A DNA stretch of 64,000 nt from Ravibacter sp037191015 (GCA_037191015.1 JBBCKD010000008.1:62001-126000); one strand, 5' to 3'; shown: positions 9,859-19,435, counted from the first letter of the stretch. Numbers and translations: made by a program. Notes: generated by a model from the letters alone, not told the origin.

Positions 9859-11730
9859 ATGAAAAAGATCAAATACATTGAAACACATACATGCGTCAGG
9901 ATCATTGCCGGCATTTTCCTGGTTTCGCTGAACGGATGTAGCGACGCCTGGCTGGAACCTCAACCTTTGTCATTCTACACGCCCGAAAATACCTATGTGG
10001 ATGCCGAAGGCTTCGATGCGGCCCTGGCAGCCTGCGAAAAAATAATGTTCTCCGAGTACAACGGCGACGGCATGCCGGCTTTGACCGAGATGGTCTTGTC
10101 CGATATCGCCGTGGAAGGCACTACCGATAAGGCCGGGCCCCAGATGGATATCGACAAATCGCTCCTGCCCGATGCAAACCTCAACAGCCCCGATTTTACC
10201 CGCGTAGGCTGGTACTGGACCAACGGGTATAAAGCCATCCAGTATGCCAACATCGTGATCTCGCGTATTGACCATGCTACCTTTTCAAGTGCGGCCGAGC
10301 GGGACAGGATATTGGGGCAGGCTTATTTCCATCGTGCTTACTGGTATTACAAGCTGGTTCACCAATTCGGGGATATTCCCTTCCTGGATGAAGAGGTGGC
10401 AGACCCGAAGACAGATTATTACTCCGCCGATCGCTGGAGTATTCTGGCCCGTTTGAAAAAAGACCTCGATTGGGCATACGAACAAGTGCCGGATGCCGTA
10501 CACCGGGGACGGGTAAGCAAAAGCGCCTGCGGGACCCTGCTGATGAAATTCAATATTTCCCTGGGCTTTTTCGACGACGCCATCCGGATCGGCGAGCAGA
10601 TCGTGGCCGCCCACCCGCTCATGACTTCCCGGTTTACCGCCAACAGGACAAAACCCGGCACTAACCTGATGCACGACCTGCACAGCGTAGAGGCCAAGCT
10701 GGACGTAAGCAATACAGAAGGCCTCATGTACATCGTGTCTTATCCGAATGCCCAGGGATCGGCCCGGTCCCAGCTTTGCCGCCAGTTGCTTCCGCGTATT
10801 GTGGGCGTCAACACGCCCGACGGTTTTGCCGGTATCGTTTTCACGTCCAACGTAGAGCCGCAGTATGAGATCAATTCGATATACGGGCGGGGTATCGGCC
10901 GCGCACGCTCCACGAACTATTATCAATATGCCGTCTGGACCGACAAAGAGAAGGAAGACATGCGCGGCGTGTATAACCGGGATAGCTGGAAAAGTCCTGC
11001 GGATATGTGGTACAATGACCCGGCCCTCAAATCGAGAGGCAATAGTTTCTACGGGCAGCATTTAATTAAAAATCCTGCCATGTCGGTGGAAGACTCGATA
11101 CGTGCATGGTACCAGTGGCCGCATTTTAAAACTTTCGTTCCCGATCCGCTGTCGCCGGACTGGAATTGGGGCGGTGAAACACCGATGTATATTTACCGGT
11201 CGGCAGAAGTGTACCTGCTGATGGGAGAGGCCTATTACTGGAAGGGCGCCAACGGGCAGGCTGCGGAAATGCTGAATGTGGTGCGAAGGCGCGCCGGAGC
11301 AGTGCCGTATACCGCGGCCGATATCTCTATCGGCGCTATCGTGGATGAGCGGGCGCGGGAATTGTACTTCGAGGAAAACCGCCATATAGAGCTGACCAGG
11401 ATTGCCTACACCTTCGCTAAAACGGGTAAAACCTGTGAGTATTTCGGAAGGAGCTATAGCCTGAACACACTTTCCGGTCCCGGGGGAACCGGCGCCAATA
11501 TCAAGCAGGAAGGCCACAATTTCTATTATGACTGGGTAGTGGCCAAAAGCAATTTCTATAACAAGGGGGTTGCCCACAGATGGGCGGAATACAAAATAAG
11601 TGTACATCATATTTTGTGGCCTGTTCCGGCAGCTGCGATCAATGCCAATACCAAGGGGATAATCAACCAGAATACCGGCTACCCGGGTGCGGAGCATAAC
11701 GTTCCCCCTTTGCAGATTCCTTCGGAATAG
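9859..11730 (+). CDS. SusD/RagB-family nutrient-binding lipoprotein (cassette 1)
   Basis: 623 residues with a lipoprotein signal (LVSLNGC, acylated Cys27). SusD features are present: an early alpha-helical TPR-like region (YFHRAYWYYKLVHQFGDIPFLDEE) and a C-terminal RagB-like block (IVDERARELYFEENRHIELTRIAYTF). It ends with NTGYPG...PPLQIP instead of the short 'QNPGY' end, and is somewhat long for the family. It starts 11 bp after susC. SusD proteins sit on the cell surface as the lid of the SusC barrel and capture the substrate. A strong hairpin follows, before the esterase gene. Confidence 0.94.
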   Translation: MKKIKYIETHTCVRIIAGIFLVSLNGCSDAWLEPQPLSFYTPENTYVDAEGFDAALAACEKIMFSEYNGDGMPALTEMVLSDIAVEGTTDKAGPQMDIDKSLLPDANLNSPDFTRVGWYWTNGYKAIQYANIVISRIDHATFSSAAERDRILGQAYFHRAYWYYKLVHQFGDIPFLDEEVADPKTDYYSADRWSILARLKKDLDWAYEQVPDAVHRGRVSKSACGTLLMKFNISLGFFDDAIRIGEQIVAAHPLMTSRFTANRTKPGTNLMHDLHSVEAKLDVSNTEGLMYIVSYPNAQGSARSQLCRQLLPRIVGVNTPDGFAGIVFTSNVEPQYEINSIYGRGIGRARSTNYYQYAVWTDKEKEDMRGVYNRDSWKSPADMWYNDPALKSRGNSFYGQHLIKNPAMSVEDSIRAWYQWPHFKTFVPDPLSPDWNWGGETPMYIYRSAEVYLLMGEAYYWKGANGQAAEMLNVVRRRAGAVPYTAADISIGAIVDERARELYFEENRHIELTRIAYTFAKTGKTCEYFGRSYSLNTLSGPGGTGANIKQEGHNFYYDWVVAKSNFYNKGVAHRWAEYKISVHHILWPVPAAAINANTKGIINQNTGYPGAEHNVPPLQIPSE

Positions 11731-11752
11731 TATATCTTGACATGTCCTAACC

Positions 11753-11790
11753 AGCCCCCGGTTGAAACGGGGCGGCCCGGGCCGGGGGCT
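11753..11790 (+). terminator. GC-rich hairpin between susD and the CE15 gene
   Basis: AGCCCCCGG (11753-11761) pairs perfectly with CCGGGGGCT (11782-11790), a 9-bp stem. No T-run follows (next bases ACGAAATATC), so it is not a standard intrinsic terminator. It may stabilise the susCD transcript end or reduce expression of the esterase 23 bp downstream. Confidence 0.45.
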
Positions 11791-11812
11791 ACGAAATATC
11801 AATTTTATATAC

Positions 11813-13078
11813 ATGAAGCCATATAGTATTATTCCTGTTCTCGCCCTTTTCCTCCTCGCAGCGCCTTGCCTTGCTCAGGACGACACCAATTATGATGAAT
11901 CCAAAGTGCCGGATTATGTACTTCCGGAGCTGCTGGTTGCAGGTAACGGCAAGAAAATAACCGGTAAAAAAGAGTGGGAAAAGATAAGGCGCCCCGAGCT
12001 CATGGAGCTGTTTGCTTCTGAGATGTACGGGCGTACGCCCCAGGATAAGATCGATGTCCGTTACGAAACATTGGAGGAAAACCCTCACGATTTGAATGGG
12101 AAGGCTACCAGGAAACAGGTAAAGTTTACTTTTTCCAACGGCAGCAAATCCATTGAAGCCCTTCTGCTCATGTACCTGCCCAATAATGTGAAAGGGAAAG
12201 CGCCGGTGTTTGTCGGCTACAATTACAAAGGAAATCACAGTACTGTGGCCGACAGCGGGATCCTGTATTCGCCTTCCCTGACCTTAGTCAAGGAGCCCGG
12301 ACACCCCGACTGGGTGCGCGGCAACCAGTCGCACCGCTGGAGCTACAGCGAGATTATCGACAGGGGGTATGCCGTAGCTACCATGTGCTACCACGATATA
12401 TTCCAGGACAAACCGGGTCTGAAAGATCACAGCATCGTATCGCTCTTTCCCGGTTATAACCCGGATTCGGACAGGCCCGACGAATGGCAGGCCATAGGGG
12501 CATGGGCATGGGGCTCCAGCCGCATCGTGGACTACCTCGAAACCCAGGATCGCATCGATGCCGGCAGGATCGCCATTATGGGGCACTCCCGCCAGGGGAA
12601 GGCGGCGTTGTGGGCCGGGGCCCAGGATCCGCGCTTCCGGGTCGTCATTTCCAACGATTCCGGAGAAGGGGGAGCGGCGCTGTCCAGGCGTAAGTTCGGC
12701 GAAAGCATCACCCGTGTAAGCAGCATCCGGCCGGCATGGTTCTGCCCGGCATTTAACCGGTACCGTGATAGGGAAGAGGAGCGCCCCATTGACCAGCATC
12801 AGCTGATCGCGCTGATGGCGCCCCGCGCCGTATATGTGGCCAGCGCGGAAGAAGATCTCTGGGCCGATCCTAAAGGCGAATTCCTTGCGGCCTATCATGC
12901 CGGACCCGCCTTTGAGTTATACGGGCTCAAAGGGCTCGGTACGCCGGTGCAGCCCGGCCTTCACCAACCGATCATGAACCAGGTAGGGTACCATATCCGT
13001 GCCGGGAAGCACGACGTGACTGCCTACGACTGGTCGAGGTTTTTGGATTTTGCAGATAAGCATTTGAAGAAGCGTTGA
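11813..13078 (+). CDS. Secreted CE15 glucuronoyl esterase
   Basis: 421 residues from the ATG at 11813, which gives a clear signal peptide (MKPYSIIPVLALFLLAAPCLA). The frame is open to 11762, but the added residues would bury that signal. An alpha/beta hydrolase with the bacterial CE15 nucleophile motif GHSRQGKAALWAGA (Ser259) is followed by NDSGEGGAAL, where a catalytic acid would lie. PRAVYVASAEEDLWADPKGE comes next, and a late histidine in HIRAGKHD (His400). CE15 enzymes cut the ester between 4-O-methyl-glucuronic acid of xylan and lignin alcohols. This is the only clear carbohydrate-active enzyme of cassette 1, placed after susD. The family call is firm by motif; the natural substrate here is inferred. 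Confidence 0.88.
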   Translation: MKPYSIIPVLALFLLAAPCLAQDDTNYDESKVPDYVLPELLVAGNGKKITGKKEWEKIRRPELMELFASEMYGRTPQDKIDVRYETLEENPHDLNGKATRKQVKFTFSNGSKSIEALLLMYLPNNVKGKAPVFVGYNYKGNHSTVADSGILYSPSLTLVKEPGHPDWVRGNQSHRWSYSEIIDRGYAVATMCYHDIFQDKPGLKDHSIVSLFPGYNPDSDRPDEWQAIGAWAWGSSRIVDYLETQDRIDAGRIAIMGHSRQGKAALWAGAQDPRFRVVISNDSGEGGAALSRRKFGESITRVSSIRPAWFCPAFNRYRDREEERPIDQHQLIALMAPRAVYVASAEEDLWADPKGEFLAAYHAGPAFELYGLKGLGTPVQPGLHQPIMNQVGYHIRAGKHDVTAYDWSRFLDFADKHLKKR

Positions 13079-13295
13079 GGCCGGTGGCTTGAGAAAGAGC
13101 ACAGACCCCACCGCCTCAAAGGTAGCTACAGTGGATATCGGGAATATCATGTAAAACCGGATTTACCCCTGATCCGGGATGAGAATGATGAAATCTTGTG
13201 CCAGCCATGGGTTTGTATGCGCCGGCTACATTTCGGGGGAAAGCCAGACGAAGAAATTACAAAAAAGATAAAAAGGTAAAAAAATTTTTGACCAG
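13079..13295. other. Stretch without a recognised gene
   Basis: 217 bp follow the esterase stop before an operator-like palindrome. No ORF with family character was seen on either strand. The last 40 bp are A-rich. The frame of the next gene is open through part of this stretch, but the translated text is not protein-like. Confidence 0.5.
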
Positions 13296-13314
13296 TACTA
13301 TGTATTGCATAGTA
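13296..13314. promoter_or_regulatory. Perfect palindrome TACTATG-N5-CATAGTA, operator-like
   Basis: TACTATG (13296-13302) and CATAGTA (13308-13314) are exact inverted repeats around TATTG. A second TATTGCATA overlaps downstream (13316-13324) and an AT-rich tract follows. This is the size and form of a binding site for a dimeric winged-helix repressor. From memory, similar sites occur near PadR-type regulators in Bacteroidota, but no such regulator is seen in the window. It lies 148 bp before the retropepsin-like gene. Confidence 0.4.
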
Positions 13315-13461
13315 TATTGCATAACTTTATACCATCCATTACATATTAGTCATGAGAGTTTCCCGGAATACCATCTTATCCACCGAAAATCAGATCACGG
13401 ATTGACAATGTCAGCATCCGTTTTTACTGTCGGGAATTTCATAATCCCAAGCCGAACAACC

Positions 13462-13971
13462 ATGTGGAAGTCTAACGTAAAGGTGAAAACGGTGTTGCTT
13501 GTTATAATAGTCCGGATTGGATTTTTGACAGTGCCGTCTATGGCACAAAAAGAATCTGTAACATTCCCCATACACAGCATCCACCCCAAACCTATTGTGA
13601 AGGTTACACTAAACGGTAAGGCGGCTTATTTCCTGTTGGATACAGGATCGGATATCAATATTGTAAATAGTTCGGATGCCGGAAAATATGATTTTGCTGT
13701 TTACAAGATAAATTACGGTAACCGGGGAAGTATTGCAACGGTCAATGGTACAGAACGGGACTTTGGCCATGCTTATAACATCCATATAATGATAGGCGGA
13801 AGACATATTCCCTGCGGCGTTGTTTCAATGGATATCAGCAGCATTGTAAAGTCCGTCAGGAAAAAAACAGGAATTTCAATTGCAGGGATCATAGGTTCAG
13901 ATACTATGAAATCCTATCATTTTATCATTGATTATGAAAATGAAGTAATAGCCATAAAACTTGGAAAGTGA
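13462..13971 (+). CDS. Secreted retropepsin-like aspartyl protease domain protein
   Basis: 169 residues from the ATG at 13462, chosen because it gives a signal peptide (VKTVLLVIIVRIGFLTVPSMA). Upstream in-frame codons are open but look non-coding. The core shows the single-chain aspartyl-protease pattern: strand KVTLNGKAAYFLLDTGSDINIV with the catalytic DTG at 60-62, later hydrophobic strands, and GIIGSDTMKSYHFIIDYEN (142-160), the second signature. Like retropepsins it should work as a dimer, probably in the periplasm. The DNA is AT-rich compared with the neighbouring cassettes, so it may be an insertion between them. No retroelement genes are nearby. The target is unknown. Confidence 0.75.
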   Translation: MWKSNVKVKTVLLVIIVRIGFLTVPSMAQKESVTFPIHSIHPKPIVKVTLNGKAAYFLLDTGSDINIVNSSDAGKYDFAVYKINYGNRGSIATVNGTERDFGHAYNIHIMIGGRHIPCGVVSMDISSIVKSVRKKTGISIAGIIGSDTMKSYHFIIDYENEVIAIKLGK

Positions 13972-14089
13972 TCCATTAAGGATGAATCAGGGAAAAAAAC
14001 AAAAAAAAATTTTTAATGAACAAAAAAAACAGAACTTGCAATAGAATTCCCCAACCCGGATGGTATTTCAGTGGAAACCAGGAATCCGT

Positions 14090-14716
14090 ATGCAGTCGAA
14101 ATCTTCCCCCGCTCCTGATCAGTTACTTTGGCAGCGCCTGCTGTCCGGGCAAGTGCTTGCTTTTGAAGAACTTATGCGGAAATATTACCCTGTCCTGTTC
14201 CGGTACGGCACCAGGTTTTCGCGTGACCGTGCATTGATTCAGGATGCTATCCAGGATGTTTTCCTGGAGGTTTGGGAAAAAAGGTCGCATGTTGATGGTG
14301 TGATCCCGCCCAAACCGTATCTGATGGCGTCTGTCAGGAGGAGGATTCATCGTTTGACAAATTCCCCGGCGCTGGTACTGACTGCAGACACACCGGAAAG
14401 CAATTCTTTTGATATTGAGTTTTCCGTAGAAGAAAACTTTATCCAAACCGAGGAAACCCTGAAGCTTGCGCAGCACTTAAGCTCCCTCCTGAACGGATTA
14501 CCTCCACGGCAGCAGGAGGCCGTTTACCTGAAGTTTTTCCACGAGATGAGCAGGGATGAAATATCGGAAGTCATGCATATTTCCCCGCAATCCGTGTCCA
14601 ACCTGCTACAAACAGCCCTTAAGTGGCTGAAAATTAACTGGAGCAAAAATCTTGCTCTGGGTGTCCTGATAGGCATAAAAGCATATCTTATCGATACGTT
14701 TTTGCAACGCCTGTAA
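14090..14716 (+). CDS. RNA polymerase ECF sigma factor, FecI-like (cassette 2)
   Basis: 208 residues from ATG 14090 (MQSKSSPAPDQLLWQRLL); an in-frame ATG at 14060 would add 10 residues of no known character. Region 2: LAFEELMRKYYPVLFRYG, then DAIQDVFLEVWEKRSHV. Region 4: LPPRQQEAVYLKFFHEMSRDEISEVMHISPQSVSNLLQTALKWLK, with a good helix-turn-helix. The hydrophobic tail resembles the one in cassette 1. It is followed 72 bp later by its FecR. It likely serves the susCD pair of this cassette only. An A-rich tract at 13998-14035 precedes it. Confidence 0.91.
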   Translation: MQSKSSPAPDQLLWQRLLSGQVLAFEELMRKYYPVLFRYGTRFSRDRALIQDAIQDVFLEVWEKRSHVDGVIPPKPYLMASVRRRIHRLTNSPALVLTADTPESNSFDIEFSVEENFIQTEETLKLAQHLSSLLNGLPPRQQEAVYLKFFHEMSRDEISEVMHISPQSVSNLLQTALKWLKINWSKNLALGVLIGIKAYLIDTFLQRL

Positions 14717-14788
14717 AAAAATCAAAAAAAAGTACAGTATCTGTTCTGTCCCGCTGTCTATACACCTTATGACATCGGATTATTTGCA

Positions 14789-15889
14789 ATGGATAGCTAC
14801 AAAGACTCAGGTATCGGACAGTTTATATGGGATGACGATTTCCGTGCCTGGGTATTGGCGCCAACCCCGGAGCTGGAAGCTTACTGGTCGGGATGGTTAC
14901 GAGAGCACCCGGAAAAGCGGGAGGTCGTACAAAGCGCGCGTGAAATCGTCCTGGCGACTACAGTACAAGAGCCCGAATTGCCTGTGTCTGAGATGGAACG
15001 TTCCATTCAAAATACGCTCCGGCAATTAGCCGCACTGGAGGGGACCCCGGCACCGGTTAAGAAGTATTCTCTTTATTCCTGGCTGTCCTATGCCGCCGTG
15101 TTCTTGCTGGTGTGCAGCCTGGGATGGTGGCGTTATCAGCACCTGCTGTCTCCCTTACCATCGGTTACCGGCGAAATCACTGAAGGAGCCATTGCCCCCG
15201 GACTGATCAGCCGGCAAAACACTACCCGGTCACCATTGAATATACAGCTTCCTGACGGCTCTATGATACTGCTTCAACCCCAGAGCAGGTTAAGCTATCC
15301 CGAAAGATTTGCACGTGAAAAAAGGGAGGTTTTCCTGGCCGGGGAAGCTTTTTTTAATATCGTGCCGGCCTCCGGACAGCCCTTTTTTGTAAGGACCGAC
15401 GAGCTCGTGACGAAAGTGCTGGGAACAAGCTTTTGGGTAAGGAGCTTTCAAAAGGAGCCGGGCATTACGGTAAGGGTAAAAACGGGAAAAGTGGCGGTGT
15501 TTAAAAACGGTCAGGAAAATGAAAGCGATCCCTCCGAATTGGGAGGTACTCACGCCGCGGTCCTTACTCCTAACCAGCAAATTGTATATTCCCGAAAGGA
15601 GGCTCAGTTGGAAAAGAGCCTTGTTGCGCTTCCCGAACCCGTTTCCGAAGTATTCGATACATTCCGTTTCGAATACGACGATACCCCGGTGTCCCAGGCT
15701 TTCGAAGACCTGAAAAAAGCTTATGGAGTTGACATTGTATTTGAAGAATCTCTCTCGGATTGCCCTGTAACGGCATCTATCGGCGGATTTCCTCTTTACG
15801 AACAGCTTCGTATACTCTGCAAAGCAATAAGTACCGAATATGAGGTTGCCAATGGAATAATTACGATCAAAGGAAGTATATGTAAGTAA
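14789..15889 (+). CDS. FecR-type anti-sigma factor (cassette 2)
   Basis: 366 residues starting MDSYKDSGIGQFIWDDDFRAWV. A cytoplasmic anti-sigma part covers about 1-92, a membrane helix 97-117 (YSWLSYAAVFLLVCSLGWW), a periplasmic FecR domain about 150-240 (LPDGSMILLQPQSRLSYPERF, GEAFFNIV, VLGTSFWV), and a DUF4974-like end about 290-362 (FEYDDTPVSQAFEDLKKAYGVDIVFEES). It is the membrane link between the SusC STN domain and the sigma factor encoded just upstream. The stop codon lies only 2 bp before the first leader hairpin of this cassette. Confidence 0.91.
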   Translation: MDSYKDSGIGQFIWDDDFRAWVLAPTPELEAYWSGWLREHPEKREVVQSAREIVLATTVQEPELPVSEMERSIQNTLRQLAALEGTPAPVKKYSLYSWLSYAAVFLLVCSLGWWRYQHLLSPLPSVTGEITEGAIAPGLISRQNTTRSPLNIQLPDGSMILLQPQSRLSYPERFAREKREVFLAGEAFFNIVPASGQPFFVRTDELVTKVLGTSFWVRSFQKEPGITVRVKTGKVAVFKNGQENESDPSELGGTHAAVLTPNQQIVYSRKEAQLEKSLVALPEPVSEVFDTFRFEYDDTPVSQAFEDLKKAYGVDIVFEESLSDCPVTASIGGFPLYEQLRILCKAISTEYEVANGIITIKGSICK

Positions 15890-15891
15890 GA

Positions 15892-15981
15892 CAGGCCGAT
15901 TCTGCAGCAACAGAACCGGCCTGGGATAAGATCCCTGGTTCCGATCTTCATCGAAACTCCACGCAATATGGAGCAGGGGAT
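15892..15981 (+). promoter_or_regulatory. Structured leader between fecR and susC (cassette 2)
   Basis: Hairpin I: AGGCCGATTCTG (15893-15904) pairs with CAGAACCGGCCT (15911-15922) with one A-C mismatch and a 6-nt loop. Then come an outer stem ATCCCTG/CAGGGGAT (15931-15937 with 15974-15981, one bulged G) and an inner stem CTCCA/TGGAG (15957-15961 with 15969-15973). T-rich TTGTTTTGCTCTTTT follows. The order of elements matches cassettes 1 and 3. The susC start is 40 bp further on. Confidence 0.55.
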
Positions 15982-16021
15982 TGTTTTGCTCTTTTAAACC
16001 TTAACAAAACGCTTCAAAAGT

Positions 16022-19000
16022 ATGAAAAAAAGTTGTATTATTTATCCGGACCTTTTGTCAATCGTGCGAATAAGTTGTCTCCAAATCTTCCTGATCCTCA
16101 GCGGCATTGGTACTACTTCTGCTTTGCACAGCAATGCCCAGGAACTGCTCTCCAGGAAAGTCAGCCTTCATGCCAGGAACCTGGAAATGGTCAAAGTGCT
16201 TCAGCAAATAGAAAAGCAGGCGGAAGTACGGTTTGTATTCAGTTCCAAAATGATCGCATCCAAACGGAAAGTCTCGTTCGAAGCTGGTGACGACCCTCTT
16301 TCCAGTGTATTGGATCGCCTCCTGACGCCTTTGGATATCAGCTATGAAATTTCCGGACAGGTGATTATCCTTAGCAAAAAAGAAGCGCCTCCTCTCCGAA
16401 ATGAAAGCCAACCCGATTTAAACTCCGTCGTAGTGCCGGCCCTTACCGTTTCAGGTGTGGTGACCGGCGAAAAAGGAGAAGTACTGCCCGGAGTAAATAT
16501 TCTTATAAAGGGGACTCAACAGGGAACTACAACGGATTCGGATGGGAAATTCGTGCTTACCATCCCGGATGAAAAGGCGGCGCTCGTGTTTTCGTTTGTC
16601 GGATACGTGAGTCAGGAAATCGTAGTGGGGAACAGGACAGACCTGTACATCACGCTGGAGGTGGATGAGAAGTCGCTGGAGGAGGTAATGGTGGTTGGAT
16701 ATGGAACCGTTAAGAAATCGGATCTCACAGGTTCGGTATCAAAAATAGGAGAAGAAAACATCAAAGCTACACCTCTTGTGGCCTTGGATCGTGCGCTCCA
16801 GGGAAGAGCTGCGGGTGTGCTGGTGACCCAGAATTCGGCCCGGCCAGGCGGCACGACATCTATCCGGATCCGGGGTACGGGCTCAGTTAACGCCAGCAAT
16901 GAGCCCCTGTATGTTATCGATGGTTTTCCTACGACTGGCAATCTGAATTCTATTAATCCAAACGATATCGCATCCATAGAAATTTTAAAGGATGCGTCTG
17001 CAACGGCAATTTATGGATCGCGCGGATCGAATGGAGTTGTAATAGTAACGACAAAAAGAGGCCGTGAAGGACAGTCTTCCGTCAACTTTGAAAGCTATTA
17101 CGGCATCCAATCTGTTCGAAGGAAAATCCCTTTACTGAACGCAAGGGAATACGCAGAGTTTATCAACGAAGCCCGGGTGAACGGAGGCGGCACACCTTAT
17201 TTCGACGGGTCATCGGCCGACCGTCCGTCAGTTTCTTCACTCGGTACCGGGACTGACTGGCAAGACGAAGTTTTCCGGGAAGCTCCTATTCAGAACTATC
17301 AATTGAGCTTTATGGGTGGTGAATCCAAAACTCATTACGCCATTTCCGGAAGTTACTTTGATCAGCGGGGGATTATTACGAATTCGTATTTTAAACGGTA
17401 TTCTTTACGAGCTAATCTGGATCGCGAAGTAAAATCCTGGCTAAAAGTAGGACTTTCCATGCAGGGAGCTTACGGCGATTCCAACAGCGCACGTACGGAG
17501 ACCGAAGGCGGCATTAATTCGGGTGTAACGAATGCTGCCATCAATTTTGCCCCAACTTTTCCCGTCTATAATACTGCAGGAACTTACTACCGGGATCAGG
17601 GGCCATTGAATGGCAATAATGTGGACAATCCGCTTGGGATTGCCAGTGAAATTACGGATTTGCTAAGGACTACCCGTCTGCTTGCGAATATATTCGCGGA
17701 CGTATCACTGGCGAAAGGGCTCATGTTCCGGACCAGTTGGGGAGGAGATTTGTTCAACTCGAAAACCAATTACTATGCAACGCGGCAGATTGCCCTGGGC
17801 GCTAATACCAATGGTCGCGCATCCGTAAGCGCTTTACAAACAGTTAACTGGCTGAATGAAAATACACTGACCTATACCCGTGAAATCGGATCTGCCCATA
17901 CCCTGACTACCCTCATGGGATATACTACCCAAACGTATCACAGTGAAGATGTAACCGCCAATGCTATTGGTTTTAATGATGATTTTGCCCTTTATCACAA
18001 TCTGGGCGCAGGCGCTACCCTGCAGGTACCGGCTTCTTCAGGAAGCGACTGGGCGCTGATTTCGTACCTTGCCCGGATCAATTACGGCTTTGATGACCGG
18101 TTTTTACTCACGCTGACAGCTCGCCGGGATGGATCCTCCAGGTTTGGTCCTTCCAATAAATATGGTTTTTTCCCTTCCGGAGCATTGGCCTGGCGTCTGA
18201 TAAACGAGAAGTTCATGCAGAACCAGCGGCTCTTCTCTGACCTTAAATTCCGGTTCAGTTACGGCCTGACCGGTAACCAGGAAATCGGCGACTACCGGTA
18301 TCTTTCTTCGATTGCCGTAGCTGCCTATGCATTCGGAGGCGCCAATCCCATACGACTAAACGGCGGGGCGCCTAACGGAATCAGTAACCTGGATCTGCGT
18401 TGGGAAAAAAATGCACAGGCGGATATAGGATTCGACATAGGAATGCTGAATAACCGGGTGCAGCTTACCGCTGATTATTACGTAAAAACAACCTCAGATT
18501 TGTTGTTCAGTATAAACGTTCCCCTTTCCACCGGGTATTCCACTTCTCTCAGAAACATTGGTAGAGTTCGGAACCGCGGGCTGGAATTGTCTCTGAACAC
18601 CATTAATGTAGATAAAGGGCCGCTTCGCTGGTCGACCGAAGTGAACATTGCTTTTAACCGGAATGAAGTGCTGACGCTTGATGGCCGGCCTGATTTTCTG
18701 ACCGGTGAGGGGGCCGGGCATCTGAATGTCTCCAATACCGTTCAGCTGAAAGTAGGGGAACCCCTGGGGAATTTTTATGGACGGGTATTTGACGGAATTT
18801 TCCAGAACCGGGAAGAGATCGATAACTCGGCCCAGAAAACGGCACTGCCCGGGGATATTCGTTATGCAGACCTGAACGGCGATGGTACAATTAATGACAA
18901 TGACCGTACGGTGATCGGTAATGGTTATCCCGACTTCTTCGGCGGCGTCAACAATACCATCAGCTACAAAGGATTTGATCTGAATTTTTTCTTTCAGGGA

Positions 19001-19423
19001 TCCTATGGGAACAGTATTCTCAACTATGGCCGGTTTGATCTCTATAGCCTGAATGGCAACAATAATCAATCAATAGATGTGCTTGACCGGTGGACGTCCG
19101 CAAATCCCGGTAATACCATTCCACGGGCCAATTCGGCCGGGGGACAGCGAATATTGTCTTCATTTCATGTAGAAGATGGGGCCTATTTACGGCTGAAGAC
19201 AATTTCGGTGGGTTACAATTTACCTCAGAAGCTATTGAACCGGTTGGCAATCAGGTCGGCAAAAATCTATTTGTCAGCTCAAAACTGGCTTACATTCACC
19301 AATTATGGGGGCTACGATCCTGAAGTAAGTCGTTATGGTACGTCGTCCATCAGCCAGGGAATGGACTACGGAAGCTATCCGGCGGCCAAAACATTTCTGG
19401 CGGGCTTAAATCTTACCTTTTAA
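16022..19423 (+). CDS. SusC/RagA-family TonB-dependent receptor with STN domain (cassette 2)
   Basis: 1133 residues. A signal peptide (about 1-39) is followed by an STN domain at about 42-118 (VSLHARNLEMVKVLQQIEKQ), a regulatory-like beta domain at about 143-214 (GVVTGEKGEVLPGVNILIKG), and a TonB-box-like EEVMVVGYG (220-228). The plug domain is complete, with SIEILKDASATAIYGSRGSNGV. The barrel carries the usual DLNGDGTINDNDRTVIGNGYPDFFGG text near the end and closes with FLAGLNLTF. It resembles the receptors of cassettes 1 and 3 in its N-terminal region and diverges more in the barrel, as expected for paralogues with different ligands. It forms the uptake complex with the SusD encoded 12 bp later. 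Confidence 0.95.
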   Translation: MKKSCIIYPDLLSIVRISCLQIFLILSGIGTTSALHSNAQELLSRKVSLHARNLEMVKVLQQIEKQAEVRFVFSSKMIASKRKVSFEAGDDPLSSVLDRLLTPLDISYEISGQVIILSKKEAPPLRNESQPDLNSVVVPALTVSGVVTGEKGEVLPGVNILIKGTQQGTTTDSDGKFVLTIPDEKAALVFSFVGYVSQEIVVGNRTDLYITLEVDEKSLEEVMVVGYGTVKKSDLTGSVSKIGEENIKATPLVALDRALQGRAAGVLVTQNSARPGGTTSIRIRGTGSVNASNEPLYVIDGFPTTGNLNSINPNDIASIEILKDASATAIYGSRGSNGVVIVTTKRGREGQSSVNFESYYGIQSVRRKIPLLNAREYAEFINEARVNGGGTPYFDGSSADRPSVSSLGTGTDWQDEVFREAPIQNYQLSFMGGESKTHYAISGSYFDQRGIITNSYFKRYSLRANLDREVKSWLKVGLSMQGAYGDSNSARTETEGGINSGVTNAAINFAPTFPVYNTAGTYYRDQGPLNGNNVDNPLGIASEITDLLRTTRLLANIFADVSLAKGLMFRTSWGGDLFNSKTNYYATRQIALGANTNGRASVSALQTVNWLNENTLTYTREIGSAHTLTTLMGYTTQTYHSEDVTANAIGFNDDFALYHNLGAGATLQVPASSGSDWALISYLARINYGFDDRFLLTLTARRDGSSRFGPSNKYGFFPSGALAWRLINEKFMQNQRLFSDLKFRFSYGLTGNQEIGDYRYLSSIAVAAYAFGGANPIRLNGGAPNGISNLDLRWEKNAQADIGFDIGMLNNRVQLTADYYVKTTSDLLFSINVPLSTGYSTSLRNIGRVRNRGLELSLNTINVDKGPLRWSTEVNIAFNRNEVLTLDGRPDFLTGEGAGHLNVSNTVQLKVGEPLGNFYGRVFDGIFQNREEIDNSAQKTALPGDIRYADLNGDGTINDNDRTVIGNGYPDFFGGVNNTISYKGFDLNFFFQGSYGNSILNYGRFDLYSLNGNNNQSIDVLDRWTSANPGNTIPRANSAGGQRILSSFHVEDGAYLRLKTISVGYNLPQKLLNRLAIRSAKIYLSAQNWLTFTNYGGYDPEVSRYGTSSISQGMDYGSYPAAKTFLAGLNLTF

Positions 19424-19435
19424 CAATTGCTGTTT

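Noticed and set aside
13462..13971. Retroelement or retrovirus-like remnant, because of the DTG aspartyl protease motif
   Set aside because: No reverse transcriptase, integrase or long terminal repeats nearby. It has a signal peptide and fits the bacterial secreted retropepsin-like group.
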